Both the position numbers and the translations under genes were made by a program. DNA of 10,282 nucleotides from Stephanodiscus triporus (lineage: Eukaryota; Bacillariophyta; Thalassiosirophyceae; Thalassiosirales; Thalassiosiraceae): contig JALLAZ010001089.1 in assembly GCA_036939755.1 (NCBI GenBank), positions 1-10,282 of the forward strand. Reading direction: 5' to 3'. Shown here one piece after another: positions 1 to 7,600 of this stretch. The notes under the pieces are model-generated. The model was given only the letters and a program-made list of their open reading frames with translations, was not told the DNA's origin and did no database searches. Each line of letters begins with the position of its first letter. Position 1 is the first letter of the stretch.

Positions 1-200
1 AGTTTTTAATATAAATTCGTACGTATGTAGAAAAAAGTTATTACCTTTTCAACGATGCGGTAATGATTTGAATACAGATACCGTTGGTAAAAACAGAATG
101 AAATCTCTCAAGGCGCACTACTGAGGAATGCCCACGAATTCCCACGCAGCCATCCAGAAAAAGTCTGTTTTTATTTACGGCACAAGAAAACCGAAGAAGC

Positions 201-316
201 AAATCTGGACCAGATTTTCAGCAAGTCCAAATCTGGAACTATCGCTCACAAAAACCAAAAACGAATTACAGCAGTCACCCATTGACTAGGGCATTTTGCC
301 CACTTGCCAAATCTGG
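201..316. repeat. Cluster of CAAATCTGG words with a small palindrome
   Basis: AAATCTGG occurs at 201, 229 and 309 (each preceded by C), and its reverse complement CCAGATTT at 210-217. The first pair forms a perfect 17-nt inverted repeat with a one-base centre (201-217). It may be a protein-binding cluster or a remnant repeat. Confidence 0.6.
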
Positions 317-640
317 GCCAACAAATGTGTTGGGTAACAGCATGATGACGGGTCCATATCCCCATCCACAGCTTATAAAGGTTTTCAACCACTTCTCATA
401 TGCTTGGAGGGGATGTGGGTACAAATTCTTATTAAAGATCTTCATGCTTCCCTTGTACTGAATGTGACCTTGCTTTATATAGCATTCCATAGAGGTTTTG
501 AATGTGGATATCTCTTCTCCTTATTCACCCTTTTTGACTATGAGCCTATGGTATGGTGTCATTGGGAACTGACAATTGAAAAATGTATGTACATCTCAGA
601 ACTTTATGGGCTTGGAATATTGGAACAATAGCACTCATGT
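275..640 (-). pseudogene. Possible degenerate protein-coding fragment, unidentified
   Basis: On the minus strand an ATG-to-stop frame of 71 codons (490 to 275) has mixed, protein-like composition (YEKWLKTFISCGWGYG). Just upstream on the same strand, another frame starting near 638 runs about 34 codons before a stop, and more short open stretches follow in neighbouring frames. This could be a frameshifted relic, for example of a mobile element, but I recognise no family and chance is quite possible. Confidence 0.15.
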
Positions 641-1260
641 GATTATACCGATCATCTAATAGTAATTCTAATATATTTATGTTTATGGATTTTGTTCTAT
701 TAGTACTGCGTTCAACATGAGCAGGGGGGGGGGGGTTGTCCTAGCTGTAGTGATATCCGAGGTGATATTAAAATACTGGTACATCTAGTATTTCTTACTA
801 CCCAAATAACACAAATGAATTTAGAATCAATAATCAATAACCAAATTTGGAATTTGAAGAAATCCTTCAACCTTAATTAACTCTTCAATCATAATCATAA
901 GAAGATGCTATTTCTACATATATTTACATTGTAGGATCTGGAGCACATCTGGGCGCCCGCCTGGTCCACAAACTCCAAATTCCATGATACATACTTCTGT
1001 TTGTGGTGCTGGACAGTGGCACAAGGGAATGGGACAGACTTTTAGGTCAAGTCTCATGCACAACTACACCTGCTGGTGACTGGTGAACAAGTAACAGTAA
1101 CAAGAAGTAAGTAGCAATTGCTTTGATTCCAACTGAAATATGGTCCCATGTCTTTGGTTTATCATATCCATTCTCTCTCTAGGATAGTGAGAGGATTTTC
1201 AACTTGTCTGTGAAGCATGTCATGTCTTCCTACGATACACCAAAGGAGGAGCCGCAAAGA
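641..1260. other. AT-rich intergenic stretch, no gene seen
   Basis: Stops are dense in all frames. The only structure noted is a run of twelve G at 724-735. No tRNA-like cloverleaf or long repeat was recognised. Confidence 0.6.
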
Positions 1261-1264
1261 CCTC

Positions 1265-1645
1265 CCCAATAATAAAGACTCCCAATTGTCAATATAGCGC
1301 GTCAACCGCGCCTTATTTTGATTTTTCTTCCCTCGCCCATCTTAGTGTGTAGAGTACGTACCGTAGTACCAGTACTTATGGTAATTGGTGTTCGTCCTCC
1401 TGAGCATTCAAGGTGTATCGTAAGTACTGGGTCGATCATTTATCGTCGTGGCCGCTTATCCTCTTTCACGTAGCGCCATCATCACCATCCCGGCAGAGTG
1501 CAATCGGTCCATATCGAGAGCACAGCATACAACCCCCGGGGGAGGATAATACAAATCGTCGCGGGCGAGGGGGGGGGCCTCGTCGAGAGTTTGCAGCGTA
1601 AAACAGAAAGCTTTCTTTTTTTTTTCGGAACGAAAGCGCGAAAAA
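1265..1645 (+). promoter_or_regulatory. Probable promoter and 5' leader of the remodeller gene
   Basis: CCAAT words occur at 1266-1270 and 1281-1285. GCGCG-TCAAC-CGCGC, a 5-bp inverted repeat, lies at 1297-1311. The DNA becomes markedly GC- and CpG-rich from about 1430 to the start codon. No ATG occurs between 1380 and 1645, as expected for a leader. No clear TATA box is visible and the transcription start is unknown. Confidence 0.4.
1420..1496 (+). other. Candidate 5' UTR intron (77 nt)
   Basis: A perfect GTAAGT donor at 1420 and a pyrimidine-rich approach to cccggCAG at 1494-1496 delimit 77 nt, matching the 74-106 nt size of most other introns here. There is no coding constraint to confirm it. 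Confidence 0.3.
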
Positions 1646-1690
1646 ATGACGAGGGCGACTCGCAGCAAGGCGTCCGCGACAGCGGCAAGC
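1646..1690 (+). other. First coding exon (45 nt) with start codon
   Basis: This ATG is the first one after position 1379. It sits in an A-rich context (five A's before it, so A at -3). An in-frame TAA at 1547 with no intervening ATG sets the upstream limit. Fifteen codons (MTRATRSKASATAAS) end exactly at a GTGAGT donor in phase 0. The large acidic exon starting at 1862 has no in-frame ATG back to the TAA at 1841, so it needs an upstream starting exon, and this one fits in frame. The GTG at 2090 lies in the middle of the reading frame and is not a start. Confidence 0.65.
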
Positions 1691-4600
1691 GTGAGTTCGC
1701 ATCGTCGATCCCGAGCGAGATGGTCAATTCGTCGACGACCCCGCATTCCGTTGTTATGTCGCCATTCTCACCAATCGATGCCCTCGCCCTTATGTTTGTA
1801 ATTCTACCGCGCGATTTGAACGCGTTCCCCCAAAATAAAATAAAATGACTATGGCGAGCAGGACAAAAACTCCGTAGAAGGAGGAAGTGGTGGGGGAGGG
1901 CTAGGAGGTCGTCGGTCGTCCAACAGGGCCCGTCAGCAGACCGAATTCTTCGCGGGGAGGAAGGGGGGGATCCGCGACGACGACGACGACGACGACGAGG
2001 GCGAGGACGAGGTAGACGAGGAGGACGACGAGGAGGAGGCCGAGTCGGAGGAGGAAGAGGAGGAGGAGGAGGAGGAGGAGGCGCCTGCCGTGCGACGGAA
2101 GTCTTCCCGATCCACTGCCTTTCGCGGCGAGATGAAGGATCCGAGCAACTCCATCGCCGACCTCCTCAAGTCTGTGCCGGATGCCGCCTTTGGCGGCGGC
2201 GGGAACAACGGGAAGAAGCGTCGGGGGGCGCGTCAGCGCTCCTCCCTCGAAACCCGTTCGTCGTCGGCGGCGGGAGAGGACAGCGATGACGACGACATCG
2301 TTGTCGCGTGCGACTCCCCCCCCGTGAAGAAGAAGAAGGCCGTCGTTAAGTCCCCGGCCAAACGACATTCCAAACGTCGCATGCACAAGCGCGTCGAGAA
2401 TCCCGAATCGTCGGAGGACGAAATGACGTCCGAGGACGAAGACGAAGACGAGGAGGAGGAGGAGGAGGAGATGAAGATCAATAAGATCATCGCGTGCAAG
2501 TCCATGACGTTATCTGAGTGGAGTGGCGTGTGCGCGAGGATGAACACAACTGAAATCACCAACGGATCGCGCTGGATCCAGGAGAACGCCACGCCTTCTT
2601 CGTCGGCCGACGCGAGCTTCGACAAGTACGAGGAGCGTTTCCTCGTGAAGTGGAACGACCTGAGTCACCTCCACTGCTCATGGGAGACCGAACGCGATTT
2701 GGTCGAATTCTGCGAGGGGGCCAAAGGGAGGCTGAGCACGTTCTTCAGGAAGGCGGAGGGAGGCCTGCTGTACATGGCCGACGAACGGTTGGACGGCGTG
2801 AGTTAATTCGTTTGTGCGGTTTGCGCGGTCGTGAATACGATTTCGCGAGACGCGCCGTATTTTGTTGTTGCATGGTTCAAGCCCTTCTCAATATATCCGT
2901 TTTCTGTCCCATCATCGCGTGTCGAAACGTCCAGGACTACTTCGACCCCTCGTGGGTCACGATCGAGCGGATCCTGGAGGAATCGGACCCCGACGTCGAC
3001 GGCGACGAGCCGACCGAGATCATCCTAGACCTGAACCATCCGAAGTTCGACTCCGGTACCGGTCGTCAATTCTACGTCAAGTGGGTGAATAGGTCCTACT
3101 CGGAGAGCACGTTCGAGTTCGAGCGCGATCTGATCCTGAACGAGGTGGACTACGAGGGGCACCTCGCCCTATACAACAAACGCAGGGTCAAGCCCACGAG
3201 GGAGGACATGCGGAGGCGATCCAACGAGAGCGACGCAGAATACAGGAGGCTGTACAAGATCTTCGGCGACAAGATAAAGCATTCGGATGAGGAGAAGGAG
3301 AAAGCGGTGAAGGAGTACCAGAACGCGCTGGCCTCGCGCGTGTTCAAGAACGGGGGACAGCTGCGCGACTATCAGGCCGAGGGAGTGTCGTGGCTCATGT
3401 CCAATCACATGAACAAGCGAAGTTCAATCCTTGCCGACGAGATGGGATTAGGAAAGACGATCCAAACGGCTACGTATGTGAACACGGTATCACAACATCT
3501 GGCCACCCGCGGCCCCTTTCTCGTCGTCGCCCCCCTCTCCACCATCCCCCATTGGTATCGCGAATTCACGGGATGGACAGATCTGAACACCATTATTTAC
3601 CACGGTAGCGCCAACGACCGCGAGCGTGCGCGCGAGGACGAATTCGCCTTCCCCGAGGATAGGGTGGAGGACGTGGCGTTCAACCAAAGGTATCTGATGA
3701 AGGTGGCCAAGAAGTGGCGCAGCAACTGGGAAAAGTCTTGGATGGTCGAGGTCGTGATAACCACACCGGAGATGTTGGTCACGGACGACTTTACGGAGCT
3801 CATGGCTATCAAGTGGGAAATATTGGTCGTCGACGAGGCGCATCGGCTGAAGAATCACAATTCAAAGCTAGCCCAGAACCTGAGGGATCCGCGCTTTGAA
3901 TTCAAGCACTCCTTGCTTTTGACCGGGGTGAGATTGATTTTCTTCTTTGCGTATTGATGGCCTCATTAGCTTTGCTTTTATTGACTTATCTCGATCGCCA
4001 CTATCACCGCAGACACCCATCCAAAACAACATGCAAGAGTTGTGGACGTTGCTCAACTTCATCAACCCTGATAGCTTTGATAATATTGATGAATTTATGG
4101 AGCAATACCGCGATATCAAGAGCAAGGAGAAAGTGGACGAGTTGCATGAAGCCATTCGGCCGTATATTTTGCGTCGACTGAAGGAAGATGTCGAGAAGTC
4201 TGTACCCCCAAAGGAGGAAACCCTGATCGAGGTTGAGCTGACGGTGCTGCAAAAGCAATATTACCGGGCTCTATATGAGCGCAATTTGAAGTTTCTGCAT
4301 CGCAACAAGAAGAGTCCGATCGATGGACCAAGTATCAATAACCTTGCGATGCAGCTGAGGAAATGCTGCAATCACCCGTTTCTTCTCACGGGGGTCGAGA
4401 ATGAAGTCAGGTCGCAGAAGCCCAACACGAATGACGTCGATTCGTTGGTAAACTCATCTGGCAAATTCGTCCTCCTTGACAAACTCCTGCCTCGCCTGAA
4501 AGCGGATGGTCATCGCATCCTGCTCTTCAGCCAATTCAAAATCATGCTTGACATCATCGAGGACTATCTGCACCTTCGAGACTTTAAATGCGAGCGCATC

Positions 4601-7600
4601 GACGGTTCCATTACAGGTATGAAGCGCCAGGCAGCGATTGACAGGTTCCAGTCAAAGGACAATAGTGGGAGGGAACAGCCTTTCATCATGCTCTTGTCCA
4701 CACGTGCTGGGGGTGTTGGCATCAATCTCACAGCCGCTGATACCTGTGTAAGTTATGTTAGTATTCTACCTTCCTGTGAAGTACTTTCTTCGTCGACTCA
4801 CACCATTTATTTTCTGCTTAGATCATATTTGACTCTGATTGGAACCCCCAGAATGACCTTCAAGCCCAGGCGAGATGGTGAGACTGATCATTCTGTTTAT
4901 AATAGGATATTATTTTCACTCCGCCCTCAAATATCTCTCTCTACGCAACAGCCATCGAATCGGCCAAACGAAGAATGTCAAGATCTAGTGAGTTTTGAAT
5001 CATCGATCTTTCCTCACATAAACACCTCTCACTCTCCATCTTACTAAATCTATTGTTATTTTATTACAGCCGCCTCCTCACTCGGAAAACTTACGAAATG
5101 CAGATGTTCCACATGTCAAGTATGAAAATGGGCCTCGACCAGGCAGTGCTCCAAGGAATTGAAAACAGCGGAGGCAAAGATGTCATGACAAAAGAGCAAA
5201 TCGAGAAGCTTCTCAAACATGGTGCATATGACATATTCAAGGAAGACAAAGATGGTGCGTGTCGGCACTCGCTACTTCTTCCTCCCGCCTTATTTTGCTA
5301 GCCTTACTCACATTCTAATTTTTTCCAGGAACGTCAGAAAAGGAAAGCAACGACTTTATTTCACAGGATATTGACTCCATTCTTGCTCGTCGTGCTAAAA
5401 CTGTTGTGCATGAGAATACAGGGAGCAATAGTAATGCAGCTGGAGGCACCTTCTCCAAAGCTAGCTTTAAGAACACTAACTCTGACGGCATCGACTCAGC
5501 TGAGGTTGATGTAGATGATCCTGATTTCTGGACCAAGGTCGTTGGAGATGCTAAGGAAGAAGAGGATCCGCAGTTAGGAAAACGGAAGCGGGCACAGCAC
5601 AGTTACAGCGAAAAGGAATACCTGAAACGACTTGATGCACAAATTAAAGATGGTATTGTGGGATCTGACGTAGAAGACAATGCATCCACGTCTAGTGAGT
5701 GGTCTAATAAAAACATTAACATCTCAGACGACGAAAGCCTTCACCATGATAATGAAGCTCTGAGAACTATTGTTAAAGCAACCAAGTCCAAGGAGACGGA
5801 GCGGTACCAATGGGGTGGATCTGGTCGTTCTGAATGGAAGCAGTCTGACGCCGAGAACGTACTGAAAGTCCTCGGTAGCTTTGGGTACGGAAATATATCA
5901 TGGGCAAGATTCGATGCCTCACTCTCGCTTTCAAAGTCAATGAAACTTGATGAGATAAAGAGGATGTGTTGGTCGCTGGCTCTTCTTTGCTTATACGAAG
6001 CAGCCGAGGATGATGCACTTGAAATCACCCGCAAGGCAGAAACTGCCTCAAAAGAGAAGCGAATTGAAGGGGACATTTTAGCGCGCTCTGGTAACGAAAC
6101 AATGGATCTCACCCAGTCTAGCAAAAAAACAGAAGAGAAAAAGGACCCGCTTGAAGAATCATTTAGGAATCTTTTAGCAGCAAATGAATCATGGGTTGAA
6201 ACAGCACTTGCAGACGCATTGGCATTTTCAAAAAGTGTCGCATCTCACAGAGATAAACAGTACGTGCAAGGCATCATTGATGGCAATCGTCCTTTCAATG
6301 ATTCCAACGAAGCAAATCCGGTTCAGTCTAAGCTCGTTGCCGACTTTGTGGCAAATGTCTGGCCGGCTTTGAGGTCACGCGGCTGGAATGAAAAGAGCAC
6401 AAATGTTTTCATGTACCAGGGACATACTTTCAAATCAATCCCCACAGTGCTTGATGCTGTCCCGAAATATCACCCTGAGTTAACAAATATGGCCAACTCT
6501 CTAATTTCTTCTGTGGCAGCATCATGCAAACAAACAGCATCAACCTTTGATCCTGTTGCCAAGCTTGATCTGAGAAATGTCACAGCGGAGTCACTTCAGC
6601 TGTTTTTGATGGATCGCGCGCCAATGCAGCTTCTCGCCGACCGTAAAAGGGCGAATAGGATTGTTTTGACAAAGCGCCTACTAAGCAAGCTCGTGCTTCT
6701 ACATGCAGTGCACAAGGTAAGGATATGTATACGGCGCAGACGAGGTCTATTATCACGTTGTAAGCTGACATAGTGCTCACCACTCCGACATGTCCTTCTC
6801 TGGCTCTAAAGACGGTCTCAATTGCAGATTCGAATTCCCGACCAGATGATTCATCTCAAGAGCGTAATTTGCTCCTGAGTAAAGCTATCACTATCAACTC
6901 CCAGTCTTCACTCCCTCATAAGGAATGGACATTTCTCCACGATGCAATACTGATTCGCGCTGTTATCAAACATGGATGGCTCGACTCCCACGCAACTTGC
7001 TCCGCCATAGCGAACGATAAAACTATCCGTTGGGGTGCACCATTTGAGGCTTCTGATGAATTAAATGGCAAGGAGCAGAAAAAAGCCGAAGAAGATCCAA
7101 GGGCCGAAACGACACACCAAGCCTACTACGACGATCTCTACAAGACTGCATCTCGAGCAGTTGACTTCCTCCATGAACTGAATGAATCATTCGCCGATGG
7201 ATTGGCAGCTCCGGTATTAAATGAAGTAAGTAAACTTTGGTCATCATCCACTCGACATTCATATAAGACGCTTACCAGTTTCCTTCTTTAATTCTCTTCT
7301 TTATTTCTGGATATAAGATTCGTGAACAACTGGTTATCTCCTATGGTATTACTCATGACGAGTCCGAGGACAACTGGAAGGTACAGGAAAGCGCGTTGCA
7401 GAACATCGTCAGGCCTGCAGCTGAAAAGGCGACAGATGAATACGAGGCACTTCCATCAAGGAAAAGACTTATCAAACGAATGAAGAAACTTGCCTTGTCG
7501 TTCGCCGGCAATGGAAGTGCTCCAGACGACGATAAGGACGACGCCCTTCAAGCGAATCCAAATATTGTCACCAAAGTCGAAACCAAATATGGCTTTTGTG

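Larger units (their letters stand above)
3346..5105 (+). other. SNF2 ATPase (helicase-like) coding segment, exons 3-7
   Basis: This spans both RecA-like lobes, residues about 465-945. Visible motifs are LRDYQ (470-474), Walker A DEMGLGKT, APLST (526-530), Walker B DEAH, TGTPIQNN, the CNHPFLL segment, ILLFSQF, the STRAGG motif V, [23 protein letters not shown] and the following RLLTRKTYE. All catalytic motifs are intact, so active ATP hydrolysis is expected. Confidence 0.95.

Noticed and set aside
404..631. 75-codon + strand open frame upstream
   Set aside because: No recognisable domain, no splice-consistent extension, and AT-rich composition; likely chance.
1498..1848. 116-codon open frame on the + strand across the leader and exon 1
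   Set aside because: It begins at GTG, includes a homopolymer-coded phenylalanine run, and is in a different frame from the remodeller start. Composition does not look like a protein.
1845..1877. ATG ACT ATG as a start codon just before exon 2
   Set aside because: The frame stops at TAG (1875-1877) after ten codons and does not match the acidic exon frame.
1901..2625. Leucine-, valine- or serine-rich open frames on the minus strand
   Set aside because: They are the complement of GAC/GAG repeats in the real coding frame, which generates stop-free but meaningless frames.
2708..2745. Second PIP-like sequence KGRLSTFF near the end of chromodomain 1
   Set aside because: The key glutamine is replaced by lysine and the site lies in the predicted helix packing against the chromodomain, so it is probably structural.
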